Below are positions 20,116-32,701 of a stretch of 37,984 bases of DNA, piece by piece. Within the stretch, counting starts at the first letter, position 1, and each line of letters opens with the position of its first letter. The position numbers and the translations under genes are program-made. This stretch comes from Paraglomus occultum (taxonomy: Eukaryota; Glomeromycota; Glomeromycetes; Paraglomerales; Paraglomeraceae), in contig CAJVPJ010000172.1 of NCBI GenBank assembly GCA_910592205.1, forward strand, positions 1-37,984, in the 5' to 3' direction. The notes under the pieces were generated by a model, which worked only from the letters and a program-made list of their open reading frames with translations, did not search any database and was not told where the DNA came from.

Positions 20116-20963
20116 GGGCACAAACATTTGGCAGTCATGTGGACTTTTGAATGTCTCTGATGAAGGTGTTTGATTCAAAAGTAACTCGACATAAACAGCT
20201 GTAGTGATCTACTGTAGTTGTGCCAAAAATAATGCAGAGAGCCTAGGTATTGGGAATTGAAGTATTGCTTAAATTTAGTGACACAGCAATAGAACTCTGG
20301 AACACATATATAACGAATGGCAGCAGTCTCTACTTTGCTAACAAAGTTGATGTGTGTTAATTGGACCGGTTATAAAGGCAAAAAAAATCCGGTATATATA
20401 GACAGAATTTGACTGTAATACTTTACGTAAATACAATAGTAATAGACAAGCATGCTTTGTGCTTAATATTAACATTATCAGATTGATTTTTGAGAACCGA
20501 GTGAATAAAAAGCGTAAGATGATCGGAAAATACAAAGCCACAGGAAATGATAGAACCGATCAAGACGGAAGCATAACATACGGCAGTATTGTATCCTTCT
20601 ATGGCATAATTTACATCGGAGAAACGCGACCTTTTTTGTTATCAAGAAACGAATAACTACTAATTATCGTGCCTCGAAAGGTGGGAATATCCTACGTTAC
20701 ATTTTTTGCTGAATAATATATTTTAGAGATTTAACCATGCCTTCGATATTGGTTATCCATTAGGGCATCTAAAGTCAATATCATGTAACAGTAAATGCTT
20801 TCAACGCAGAAAATATCGGTCCTTTTCTTTTCTTTTTCTTTTATCCTTGAAAGCATGTTGTACCCAACTGAAAGTTTGCCTGTATCCTTGAACACAATCA
20901 CGTGAAATATGTTGACTTTATGACATATTACTGCGCCCTCATATTTATTTTTGCAAGTTAACA

Positions 20964-22054
20964 ATGCCAAAGAAATTCAGAGGGGAAAATACCAGGGGTG
21001 AGTTTCCCTGACCTTTTGCCGAACAACGATTCCATTCGTGTTGTTAACAATTTTAATTAGTTACTAAAGCCAACGAGCGTAGAGCTGCTCATCGGGCAGA
21101 AGTAAATGCGCAACAAGCAGCAGAGCAGGAACGCCGGGAGGCAGCGGAATGGGCAGTAGGCTCGAAGGACACTTCGAAAAGAGATCTCGAAAGGGCCAGA
21201 AGGGTATGTTTTTTTGCTTGCAGTAATCTTGTTCGTTTCTTAGGCTGTTATCTGATGACGAAGTTGTAAACAGGAAACTCAACGAGCTAGGAAAGCAGAA
21301 ACAGCAACATTGTTGGAACAGGAAGAGAAAGATCTTTCAAAGAACAAACCTTTACTCGGACCTGCGAGGGTTTCTGGAGCGGAGGTTAGGAATGGAGAAT
21401 GTTTGGATTGCTGTCTGATATATATATTTTTTTGTCAATTAATGCATAAGCTTACTGATTGTATAAATATGTTGAAATAGAGAAAAGCAGCAAGAAAGGA
21501 ACAGCAAATAGAGACAGTTGCCCAAGAGAGGCGGGAAATTCCGACATACGCTGCTTCTAACATTGATGATGCCTTAGATCTGTTGGCTCTAACAACAGAG
21601 TCTTCCATTCCAGCTGGCAGTTCAACAGGGCCTGGAAGCACATCTAGTGCTATCGACCGGCATCCGGAGAGACGTTTTAGGGTAATTTATTTTGATAAGA
21701 CCGGCTAGTTACTTTTTTGTCCTTATCAACTAACCGTAATGTGATTCGTTAGGCTGCTCTTGCTGCCTATGAAGAACGTGAAATGCCAAATCTCAGAAAA
21801 GAGTATCCTAATCTACGACGTACACAATTACGAGATATGCTGTACAAGAATTTCCAGGTTAGTGCGTTTTACGGTCGACTAGTTTGTTGGCGTTTGAACA
21901 TGCATTAAATTTTTTCATTATCTTTCGGCAGAAATCTCCCGAGAATCCGTTTAATCAAACCAACGTATTACGGTATAACGCGTCTAAAGAAGAGGAAGAC
22001 AAGTTTATTGAGACGACGAGACAGGGACTTGAGGATCGATTGAGAATAGATTGA
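20964..22054 (+). CDS. CCDC124: CCDC124/Lso2-like ribosome-associated coiled-coil protein
   Basis: Six exons: 20964-20997, 21070-21203, 21274-21384, 21481-21681, 21753-21857, 21932-22054, giving 235 aa, close to the family's usual 200-250. It starts MPKKFRGENTR, the conserved N-terminus, followed by a long charged Arg/Glu/Ala coiled coil (residues about 12-105), a low-complexity Ser/Thr linker, and the C-terminal family core: RHPERRFRAALAAYEERE, then LR-x-x-QL-x-x-x-L and SPENPFNQ. Family members bind idle 80S ribosomes at the decoding and GTPase centres and help them restart translation. The protein should be cytosolic. The ATG is the only one before the conserved MPKKF. It is convergent with Raptor, about 595 bp apart. 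Confidence 0.88.
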
Positions 22055-22648
22055 TGTGACTATTCCTCCCTATCAGTCTAACGACATGCGTGAACCATCG
22101 TTCATTGCTGAGGACTCAGAGACTTGGCAATAAGAGTCAACAACAAAGATCGTAGTACTTATATAATTGGATAGAATTCTCGCTTCTTTCTTGAGCGATC
22201 ACTCATCACGGGGGCATAAGTAGTCTTGTATTGATGTAAGTTGACGCCAATGCGCGGCCAATACCTACCATTTTCCACTTGTGTTAATATTCATCAAGGG
22301 AAAGAAACATTGGAGCAATTATATTCTATAACTCGCTTAATTTAATAATGACAATGCCTCTTGAGGCCATAATTGTTCCAGCAGCTGTTCGGGTCAAAAG
22401 AAAAATAAATTATTCCATAAGTTCACGTGAAACAAAATATTATGTATTACATAGTTCATTATCAACAAAAAGAAGTTTTGAAACATCGATAATATCAGTC
22501 ATTGTCAATGTATAACTTGATATTTTTTACAATGTGTATAAACATTCCGTTGTCTATATAATTCAGACAGAAATAAAAATATATAATACACGGGAAAATA
22601 AAATAAAAGGAAAAGAATATAACATTATGTATCCATAATCCCAAAAAG
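22055..22648. other. Convergent intergenic region (CCDC124 / Raptor 3' ends)
   Basis: Holds the 3' flanks of both genes. AATAAA-like signals occur on the plus strand near 22401 (AAAAATAAATT). No gene recognised. Confidence 0.5.
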
Positions 22649-25600
22649 CTAATTCGTTACAAGTCTATTGCGCCCGCTGCCGCTCACCCCATATAACGAA
22701 ACATATGAATCAGTAGCTCCTGCTGCAAAGTAAGTCTGATGTCCAGCTAATGCCAAACATGTAACTTGAGCACCCCAACCTAGGAAGCCTGTGTTATATT
22801 TTGTCGTTGACAGATGAAGACCACCGGTATTGTATAGCTTGATTGTCTGGTTGGAATACGCACTATTAAAAGTAGAGACACAAGCATTAGTTAATCATTA
22901 ATGAAAATGCATGACTAATTGTAGGAAAGAGTCTTTTTCAAGACAAACGAACCTCGCAATGACATTAGTATGTTGATGAACGTCCATTGCTGCCATTTGC
23001 GCCAGATTATTATCCGGAATCGAGACTTTGGACCAATTCGTTCGAATATCCCATACTTTTATCTCACCAGACTTACTTCCAGATACTAGCTCTTGCGCAG
23101 AACCTTTCTGCCAGACAACGTTCACTATAGAATTCTTATGCTCTTTGTTAACCAGTGTCATGGCATCGTTTGGACTCACTCGGCGGTCATACAATCTTAT
23201 TGCACCGTCTGCAAAGCCGGCGACAAAAAGATTTCCTCCATCACTGGTCAGACTGGTAACTGCACTACCAGTCCGAGTAGGAATGTCCTTAGAAAGATAA
23301 CTTTGAATAAATCAAAATACCAAATATTTCCATACTCAATTCAAAGCATTTCTACTTACAACTACGTTGAGTTCACGAGGAGCATCCCACACACGTATGA
23401 CTCGAACGTCACCACCAACCAGTAGACATCCATCCCGTTGTTGCCATTCGGCAACTATGCCTATTCGTTGGTTGCTGGAAAGCAAGTCTGGTATTGCTCT
23501 CCACGATGTGACCAGTTCGGTTGTTCTCTGTATGCTTGTGTAGTCCCTCCAGATTCGAACGGTACCATCATCTATGAAAGATTAGCTTTTAAGGACTCGT
23601 GTCGTTCATAGTATTTACAACATAACACACTCTATACCCACTTGAGCCGACCAGTAACATTGAAACATCATGCTCGTTAATAAACTTGAGCGCTGATATG
23701 CTACTATGACGCGGGTTACAGTTGGAAAATGTATTTACTCGAATGTGGTTCTGCCAATCCCATACGCTGTTTGGAAAAAACGTCATTGTGATGATAAATA
23801 TACGTTTACGTAACGTGCCATAGCAATAATACGTTCACATAAATTAAAAAGCAAGTACCTGATTGAGTCTTTATCATTAGCAGCAATTAAATGCGGTTCG
23901 TAATTATGAAATAATAATTTCATGGGCACAGACTCGTGATGGAATAAGGCGACTTGTTTGTTCCATTTACTCGAACCTAATAAATCGTGAGAGAGAATGT
24001 GAGACTTTCCATACATAAAGATAGTGCAGCCGCATTATATATATTTACTCACCAGCCATTTGTTTCATTGGTAAAGATTCATTCATTATTCTCAAATTTC
24101 GCTGATGACGCCATGTTCGTTCCATATAGGAAACACTTCCTGCTAAATCAGCCTCTGCAGGCTATATCAGAAGAATAGTACAAGAGATTAATTGTTATAC
24201 GGATAAATATATGTGGTGCTAAGCGCTCCTCTATAAAATGCTTACTCACTCTCATCTGAGGTTCTCTGAAGTACTCACAGCTGTACTCAAAGAATTGTGA
24301 ATTTAATGGTAAATCCACAGTCACAGTTAGTCCGGGTATTGCCTTATTCAGATAATCACGTAGACTTTCATTCTCAGACGCACTCCTTGCTTCTAGCAGT
24401 TGTTTCACTGTTAACACAAGTCCCGGATCGTTGTGCTTAAAGGCCAATTCGTGAACAAAATCAACGACACTTGCTGCTAGCTGAGCTACTTCTGGATCCG
24501 GATCTCTTGATAAATTCAATAGTGACTGCCACACAATCATATCGACTGAACCAGATCTATTATCACGCACACTTGCTCGCATTCCACCAATACCCGTCAT
24601 CTTTGCGCGTTTCCTAATGCTTTCCACAAAATCAACCGCAACTCTTATAAAATCGTCGATATAAGTCGATACAATACGCGAGAGTGTAATTACAAGTTCT
24701 TTTCGTACCATGGGCGAACCATCATTATTCGCAGTTAAGGTAGTAATAGCAATGTTCTGGTGAATATTTAATATCTGCTCAGTGTGATCTAAATTTCCAA
24801 TAAATGTACCCAACGCATACAATGCGGCTGCTCTGACTTCAGGTACTGGATCAGTAAGCAACTCGAATAATTTTTGATGAGCCTGATTTTCAATCCCTTC
24901 GCTTTTGGCGTCCCGATATCCCTTCCAATATTGACCAATACATAAACAAACCCATTGGCGCAATAATGGATCTTCATCTGCGTATCGAGCTAAACAAGTA
25001 TTCAAAACGTTTTCAGATTTGCAAGCCATCTGACCCTGACTGAAATTAGTACAGAACATTGCCAAAATAAAAGCACACATTGCTCGGTGCTCAGCCTCAT
25101 TAGGTATGTTTAATATACTACTTGGAGAAAGTATATTAATAAAGTATTTATAGCCATTATCTCTCAGAAGATCCTGTTGACACGACCCATCAACAGCTAA
25201 TATACGTGCCCAGATAAACACCAAAGGAGGTTTCAAATCTGCTGCTGGACTTTGGAGCAACTTGAGTACATATGGAAATATGCCAATAGATAATGCGAGA
25301 TTCACAGCCCATGGACCAAGATCCAAGAATTTGCTCAATAATCCTAATGCACGTGATCTATGCACTTGGCTCAACAAAACCTGCAATACAATAGGCAACT
25401 GCTGAGGGGGTTTCTGATAAATAGAGCCTCTTTCCAACCATACGCCAAACGCAGTCAACTGTTCGTCAAAAAAGGTAGAGTGCTGGTACTCACACTCTCC
25501 CGATAACAATACTGGTAACTGTCGCAAACATACATCCACAGCCAAGTCCCACGCATCCCACATAGAATGATCGTGAGTAGGAGGCAGTTCTGGATAAGAC

Positions 25601-26631
25601 ATTGGATTACACTGGTAATGTCGCATTATTCGTTCGGCGAGTAAAAAGTTCCTAAATAATGCGGCAACCATAAGATCCTGCCTAAAGAGCTGCTTGAAGA
25701 GATCGCCTCGAAGCACATTCCATGCAATAGTGTCTGTGATCGCCGTGAATATCCAATTTAGTTCACCCAGAGGAGTCTTACGATCTTGTAGTTTTCCTGG
25801 CAGCTTCATGACCATTTCCACGGTGACTGGGGAAGGAAGAGCTCGTTGCAGTACAAAATATCGTAACGCGGTTTCGATAGGTGAGGTTAAACATGATGTG
25901 AACAGATCAGCTGGTAATTCTGGATGTAGTGGCAATGATTCGTTGGGTCCGCAGGCAGCCAGCTGAATGTTCATAAGTGAGGGTGGTACAGTACTTGGAC
26001 CTGAGGTTCCCCGTGATTCACGATATTTCTGCTCAGCAAATTTGTTAAAGTTATTCAAGATATTCCCTGCCGCAGAGCAATCATATACATATATACAAGG
26101 CGATCCCAGCCACGATTGTAAGTCTCCTAGAGAAACGGGAATATATTGCGTAAAATTCTTATTAAACACCCAAATTTCTCCACTTGTCGTTGGTTTAGGT
26201 ACTCCATGACCGTTATAGTGGAATAGTACTCTTTCTTCTTTTGCAGTCTTCCTTATCTTTAAGCAGAAATCCCGTACTTCGTTTACGGCAGGATCTAGAT
26301 ATTGCTTATATCTGGTTCGCATGCTTAACTGCTCGTATTGTGACTGAAGATTCTTCCCGATCGCATCGAGTGCTTTTGTTGGCGGCAAAGTGAAGGGATC
26401 CACCCAACACTCGAGTTTCGCGCAGGGGCTGGGCTTTACAACGTCCGGTGGGTCTACGCCTATGTTAAGACATAAGACGAGAGCCCCAGAGATTGTCTTG
26501 AGCCGGTCGCGCATTTTCCAATCTTGGACTGCCGGCTCATTACTCTTGGGGTTACCGGCAGTTTTGTGCCGCTTCTCTGTGTAAAAGGTCTCGCAGTTTA
26601 GGTCGTCCAATTCGCTTGTTCTTAGAGACAT
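22649..26631 (-). CDS. RPTOR: Raptor/Kog1/Mip1, TORC1 scaffold subunit
   Basis: Seven exons on the minus strand: 24250-26631, 24053-24152, 23859-23976, 23642-23766, 23360-23571, 22953-23287, 22649-22862; 1161 aa. The N-terminal caspase-like RNC domain (residues about 45-200) shows FHYNGHGVPKP, EIWVFNKNFTQYIP and CIYVYDCSAAG. HEAT/armadillo repeats follow (about 300-790; QRALPSPVTVE, GLLSKFLDLGPWAVNLAL, DPVPEVRAAALYALG). The last 370 residues form a WD40 propeller with WDWQNH, GTVRIWRD, VIRVWDAP and EIKVWDIR. Raptor presents TOS-motif substrates to TOR kinase and links TORC1 to nutrient signals at the vacuole/lysosome. It is shorter than human (about 1335 aa) because the linker between HEAT and WD40 is brief. 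The ATG chosen is the first in frame before conserved sequence. Confidence 0.95.
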
Positions 26632-26833
26632 TTGGGTAACACTACGTGAGAGGAGCTTTTTCAAAGCGTCTAAGGTCTATGATATAATTTCAATGAGAAA
26701 ACCATCGTATCAAATAGAAAAAAATCTATTGGAATCTCCCTTTTTCTTTTGTCATTGGTTGGATGCTAAAGGATTCCATCTAAACTTTTTGATCGGCCAA
26801 TCACATGACTATTTGTGAATTGGTACACGTATA

Positions 26834-26995
26834 CAATATTTTAATTAGGCAGAATAGGCATCTCTTTCCCATTGATGCTCTCCAAATTAAGAGCACAATT
26901 GTCTATTACTATTTCATTGATGTTTCGTTAGTTGCCATACGATTGATTCGGATGCTTGTTACTACTACTACGTGTATTCCACGGAAAATTATAAA
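26834..26995 (+). pseudogene. Fragment of the AKR gene (exon 4-5 region)
   Basis: ATTAGGCAGAATAGGC matches the intron-3 acceptor plus exon-4 start of the AKR gene at 15937-15952; ATCTCTTTCCCATTGATGCT matches 16003-16022; CCATACGATTG and ATTCGGATGCTTGTTACTA match exon 5 at 16251-16292. The order is kept but pieces are deleted. Retention of intron sequence points to a DNA-level copy, not a retrocopy. Confidence 0.7.
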
Positions 26996-26999
26996 AAAG

Positions 27000-27514
27000 T
27001 GACGTATGCGTAAAGATGCTCTGAGCCAGACTATTAATATTAATACCTGACCTGCATATCTAAGGCTATTTGCTGGCATGTAATTGTCAATCGAATTTCT
27101 AACTACCAAATCACATGATGTTAAATTGCCAAGAAAAACGAAAGCTCTTGAGACGTATTTCATGATGAAAAAAAAAGCAGACTACTTTAGAAGTTTGATT
27201 AGATCGGTATGTTAGTTAATTATATAATCTCATATACTACACTCTTCTGTTAGAATGATGCTTGCTTTCTTCGTCGCAGCGTGCACACCTGCCTCATTAT
27301 TCTTATCGTTATTGTTATATGCATCCCAAATGTATAATATAAACCGGCGAGAACGTCTACTTTTTATATATCTCGCTGACTGCTGTCTCTACCAGCCTTT
27401 CCACATTAAGTTATGTGTTATATGATTTCCTTGCCTTACACTCGCTTTTTACCTCTCGTGTTTCTTCTCCTCACCTAAATCTATAGTCATTTATCGAACA
27501 CCCTTACGGGATCC
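27000..27514. other. Spacer, no gene seen
   Basis: AT-rich, with pyrimidine-rich runs around 27380-27480. No feature supported. Confidence 0.4.
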
Positions 27515-27670
27515 GTTCATTTCCCCGACAATTATTTTCCGACAATTCCTGCTAACAAATTCAAATGGAAAATGGTAGACTGTAAAAATCAGCCTGTAAA
27601 TAACCTAATGTCGAAATATTTATTGGGAATAGTTGTCGGGAAAATGAAAGTGATTGTCGGGAAAATGAAC
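27515..27670. mobile_element. 156-bp TIR element (GACAAT family)
   Basis: The left end GTTCATTTCCCCGACAATTA and the reverse-complemented right end GTTCATTTTCCCGACAATCA are near-perfect inverted repeats, each followed by a second CCGACAA unit. No coding content. A decayed relative lies at 10690-10880. Confidence 0.7.
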
Positions 27671-28604
27671 AAGACCCTCACATACTAATACTAGTTAAAA
27701 ATTAAAACAGAATCAGAACATGGAATTAATCCATTTTTCAGGATTCACAATTCATATGATGCTTGTCGATACTTTATACACCACATTCTCCTTGCTAGTA
27801 TAGCTTTAAATGATGACTTTCTCGTTGCGGTTTGCTCATCGTAAATCGTTTATCATTGATTCGTTTGAAGATATTAGTTTCGCAAAACTACAAAAAGGGG
27901 TTCGAGAACAAGAAGATGAGTAAATAATTAAAATTTGTGGGAAGAGTTGGGATACCCGGATATTGATGAATTAATTCACGAGGCTGTCTTTTTAAGGATC
28001 TTTGTAGGTCCTAGTTTTATTGTGTGTGCTGAAATGTGTATCTATATATATAGTAATAGTAACATTCTTTATTATCTGCAAAACAGGATTAATATTACGC
28101 CTACTTCATGCCAACACTTAAACATTTTTTCAATACAAACCTCTTAAGCAGGGATGTGGAGGAGAATTCAGGAATGTGATACACTGGCATTACTCCAATG
28201 CTCCAGCAGCAGACTGAGTTCGATTAGTATTGCTAATTATGAAAATATATCACCCAAAGATTTCGCGGTGCTTGTGGCTTTTTGACACAGATGTCAAAGC
28301 ATTGGTCACAAACTTTAGTTTAGATGAGGGTTATTATTATGCAGATCTCATGAGTGAATTGACAAGAGTAAGAGATTTACAAACACTTGATGAAAATCTG
28401 CCCTGCTGTCACTCATTCCATTCAGATTCAGTAATCAAGTTTCCAAACTCTGTCTCATTGTAGATTCAAGGAAACATTATAGTGAATAGGAAGGACGTTA
28501 CAAGTTCCCTGATCTCTTTGTTGTCAAACATTCACCAGACTCTAGGGAAAATTTCACCATAATAATAAGGACAGTTCGGAACTTAATACTATGTAAGTGA
28601 TCTT
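27671..28604. other. Spacer with unassigned open frames
   Basis: Plus frames at 27935-28147 (WEELGYPDIDELIHEAVF start) and 28230-28463 (FDTDVKALVTNFSLDEG, then DLMSELTRVRDLQTLDE) have coding-like composition but no recognised family and no consistent exon joining. Possible relics. Confidence 0.3.
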
Positions 28605-28611
28605 GTTATTG

Positions 28612-28722
28612 CACTATCTGGGTACATTCATATGCACAATGTACAATGGAGGTCATCAAATTGAAAAGCATTCATAATCATTGCATTCATCCAAAATGAG
28701 AGCATAATTGAACGTCTTACCT
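28612..28722 (+). pseudogene. Fragment of the AKR gene (exon 2 region)
   Basis: GGGTACATTCAT, CAATGGAGGTC, and CATTCATAATCATTGCATTC followed by CCAAAATGAGA match AKR exon 2 at about 15537-15629 with small gaps and frame loss. Confidence 0.75.
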
Positions 28723-29311
28723 CAAACGAACTCATTCTTTATTATGCAAACATCATCCCCTAACTGTTATGTTACGTATTTGACTTTCCATCATCTTATT
28801 CACAGATACGCTTGACGATGTATTCACCATGCATCACTCCTTTCAACGTTGATGCAAGTCGAACATAAGGTAGAAACGGATAACTTTCTCATTAGAAATC
28901 ACTTCTTTTGACAGCAGAACCGAGTCAGAGATGCTATAACTAGGAATTGGTTGTCTTACGTATTTTGCGACGACTATGTAGACGCGTATCATAACAGTTG
29001 GATTATGAACCGATAAATATGTTATGCGCTTGAAATAATGTCATGAGTTTTATGAAGGATACAATATCTATATCTCTACGTCAATAGAGACACAGGCAGA
29101 AACAAGAATAAATATTTTGTGGAAAAGTGCAACGACCATAGATATATGGCTGTCAATATTCTGAGCATTGCTCTCTGATTAAATGTACGCCGAATTACTA
29201 ATTCCATTTGCTACACCAAACAATTTAGTGCATCTTACTCGTTTAGAGGTAGTTTGTGATAGAGAACTGAAACAATTAATTCTAGCGCAATTAAAAGTTC
29301 TAAGCGTTCTA
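28723..29311. other. Spacer, no gene seen
   Basis: Downstream flank of dynamitin. No coding frame or RNA gene supported. Confidence 0.4.
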
Positions 29312-31361
29312 TTACTGATTCGCTACTAGCTTACTAAGTCTTTCAGCTAGATCAGTGACACGCTTATCAACAACATCAATATTACGTTGGATCGACTCAT
29401 CGTTCACCGAGAGCGACGTCTCAAGCTGTATAGCGTATGAAGAAAAGAGGAGAGGATTGTTACAAGACATGAGTGAATTAACGCACAGTTTACTGCCTCA
29501 ATAATAATTACCTTTTCGGCTACATCGTTCAGACTCTTTAATTCGTCTGTGATCTTTGATTGTTCGCTAGCCAACATCTTGATCGTGTCACTGAATATTG
29601 CAGCCTCTGAATGCAACTGTTGTAATGACTTTAATCGATTGACTAATGCCGGAGCAACAGACATTAGAGGGTCCAATTTCTCTAACAGATTGAACAGATA
29701 GTTGATCTAAAATGTAATATAATTGATACGGTTAATTTCAGTTGCGAGAATACCGTTAAACGCTATTGCATAAATTTGTTTTTGGCACCTTTTCGCCAGT
29801 TTCAAACGGTATGACACCACCATTCGACAGCTCTTTATTCTTTAATTCGTTCACTCTCTCTAACTCTGCAGTTAGAGTTTTGGCTTTCCTGGATATAGCT
29901 TCAAGATGACGCGGTTGAGTTAGTAGCTGTAAATGTTGTTCTAATTTCTCGATAGCGGCAATAACGTTGGAATTTGTTATCGTCGGTGACTGTGCGATTA
30001 AGAAAATTGTCAGAATTGGCACAGAAACACGATTTAAAAATCTCATTGCGTAAACACGCTACGCAAAGAAACTTACAAGATCCTCGATGTTGTGTCCATG
30101 CGCTGTTCCTATAAGTTTCTCTAAAGCAGTTATACGCTCGTCCAAGTCAGTTGTCTTTGCCAGCTTGTGTACTTTGGCGGTATCAGGAGAATAGTATAAC
30201 TCGTACGTAACAATCTACAATAGACCAAACCGACGTCGGGACTACAATCCGAAAAGATAAACTCAAGTCAACCCTCCAATTTAATCTACTTACATTCTTT
30301 GATTCCTCCTTTTCACCCGAGGTCGCACTGGGTCCACTCTCGTTACTTGCCTCCTTCTCATTCGTTCCATTAGTCTTGGCAAGTCCGTTATTTTTAAAAG
30401 ACTCCAACTGATGAATCAACCTCTTGCCAAGTTCCGCTTGCTTTATTATAGATCCATCTCTAACGTCTAATGGCGTCTCTCCTAAATTCTGGTTAATACG
30501 AACCAGATCATTCTGGAGATTTGCAATTTGGGAGACAACATCTGGGTGTTCTACCTTTGTCAATGATGGATCTTCCTGTTGCGAGTAGTTTTGCGATTGA
30601 GTGGAATAGAAAAGACATGTCCGTTTATAATTTTTACCTTTATTGGCGTGTAATTATAATTTACCTTGTTTTTCTCGACCTCGTCACCCAATTCCTGCAC
30701 TTCAACCATTAATCTCCGCAACTTTTGTAAAGGCGTCTCTGGAAATGCTGGTTGTCTTGGCACAAATTCATATTCAGATGCTTCAAGGTTGGGCTTTTTG
30801 ACATATGTCTTGTACATTTGCTTCTTATGACGAGTAATTCGGTCAGAGAAATCTAACAGAGTAGTGACGCATAAGCGAGTGGGGTGGGTAGTGTAATTAT
30901 ATATGGTCAACATGAGAATAACAGAAACGACGCAGATGTATTATTAGCTCTGGTTTATGTCAAAGTGTAGAGTACCAGTGTCAGTGGCATCGACAATACT
31001 ATCATTAAACTTGTCTATTCCTGAAGAAACTGATATCTTCTCTCGGACAATGTCCTCACTTCCTTCCTCAGCCAGAATATACTGTAATGCTCAAACCAGG
31101 TTAGAGACTTGTAAGACCCCGTAGAAACCAGCATAGTTATAGAACACTAAATAACAAACCCCATCGTCCGAGGCTTCAGGTTCCTCGGTAGCGTCGGGAG
31201 TCTCGTAAATATCGGGTTGAGTGTTGTCCTAACAAAAAGGTTGTTCAATTCGAAATTCAGTTATCGATCCAATCAGTATCACTACTACTTCAGTTTCTAG
31301 TGTATTAGACTGTTCTCTTTCAACTTACAATATCTGGAAGAGTGCTGTATTTGCCCGACAT
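29312..31361 (-). CDS. DCTN2: Dynactin subunit 2 (dynamitin, p50)
   Basis: Nine exons on the minus strand: 31329-31361, 31160-31228, 30976-31081, 30665-30852, 30294-30575, 30077-30214, 29789-29989, 29512-29706, 29312-29425; 441 aa, near the family's 400. The start MSGKYSTLPDI and then QPDIYETPD are the conserved dynamitin N-terminus that embeds in the dynactin shoulder. VDATDTDFSDRI, YEFVPRQPAFPETPLQKL and VTYELYYSPDTAK are family blocks. Between and after them run heptad coiled coils (AKTTDLDERITALEKLIG; LDPLMSVAPALVNRLKSL) to the end. Dynamitin tetramerises in the dynactin shoulder and is needed for dynein cargo transport along microtubules. The 13 or so residues of every junction keep frame, and all introns are short. 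Divergent from the unknown gene at 32702. Confidence 0.93.
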
Positions 31362-32701
31362 ATTTAAGTAAATAATGCGAGTTCGTTCTCAAAAAATCGT
31401 CTCTCCTTGGACGGAAAGTGTCGAGTTAATTAATATCACATGACTGGTATTGAGGGGTGTGATATTGTTGTACAAATAACAGAAAATGGATTTTGGCGCG
31501 TGGATGTTGATCGTAATTCCCGCGTATAGTTTAGAGGAGAGATCTAATGTGACACCATCGTTACCCATCGTTACTAATATGAAAAGTCAGAAGAAAGAGA
31601 AAAGCTATGACGACGATTAGGGGAGGGGAATAACCATGAAGATGGAAGATATGCTGTAATACATTTAAAGATTATAAGGAAGAATGGTATGGAATTCATT
31701 GTTCTAAACGCGTACTCAACGTACTCATGAAATATGCGCCTAAATGCAATATGTCAATCACCCCTCACTTACCTTTCTTGTATGTATTTCACGTGATAAA
31801 TTGTACAAGTCATTGGTTTACTACTATCAGTTAGTATCGTAATTATAACTGTAAATATTAATGGGGGCAGTTAATATTAAGCGATCTGTAACAGTAATCA
31901 ACATAATTAATGGCAACTATAACTACCCGCCTTGCATGCTTTCTCCACCAGACACAGTTGCACTCCCATAACTTGTACCCTCTGCTTTGCAGCTTTCTCC
32001 CACCCCATCTTAAAGGAAATCGACATCTTGCATCCTTTGTACTCAACTCTCCCAACGAAAAGTAAATTTTAATCATATGCCTCCACCTGTATCATCTCAT
32101 CATTTTACAGATCGAATATTGTAACAGTCTCAATTGGAACCCTAAAAGGTATTCCCCAAACTGGCTCGAATATGCCGCAGAAGTGAAAACGAGTCGACAG
32201 GGCCTTTAATTCTTCTAAAGATATAGTATAAATAATAAACAAATACATGAGAATATTGTAATTTTGGTAATTGAAAGTTGTGTTACGATGTACGCTTTGG
32301 AACTAAAGCTCACTTTTCTCGACCAATGATTGGATATCGCGAGTTTGTTACCTTCATTAGTCATTGTTTTGTCGTCGGTAGGGCCTTTTCCGACAAAACG
32401 CCTTACTCCCTCTTCCCCCATATAATTTGCAGTCTACTTGTCTGGCAGGATTTTTCCTCTTCCCTTCAGCGCTGGCGTTCAGTGTCTTCACATTTTCATA
32501 TCGTTGCATATTTCTAATAATAAGACATTCGTTCTCTTTTCTTCTACCATTACAAAAACCTGCTAGGCAAGCTAAACTGTTCACCTCATCTAAACAACTT
32601 TCTACCCACTTAATCAATATACCGTGTTCACTGATAATACCCCGACTAGGCATTTTAATAACATTCGTTAAAGCACCCCTCAAACACACCTGACACTGTT
32701 G
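31362..32701. other. Divergent intergenic region
   Basis: Shared upstream region of dynamitin (-) and the 606-aa gene (+). Pyrimidine-rich runs around 32400-32700 on the plus strand may be promoter or leader of the plus gene. Minus frames at 31858-32076 and 32357-32719 have no recognisable family and look like shadows of this composition. Confidence 0.4.

Larger units (their letters stand above)
18937..20963. other. Gene-poor stretch with short tandem repeats
   Basis: No supported gene. It holds the two repeat sets listed separately and a TTA microsatellite. A plus frame at 20459-20656 contains KQ-poor, coding-like TDQDGSITYGSIVSFYG, but no family or start could be supported. Confidence 0.35.

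Noticed and set aside
22898-24016. Separate WD40 gene downstream of Raptor
   Set aside because: The WD40 exons join in phase to the long Raptor exon and match the Raptor C-terminal propeller, so they are one gene.
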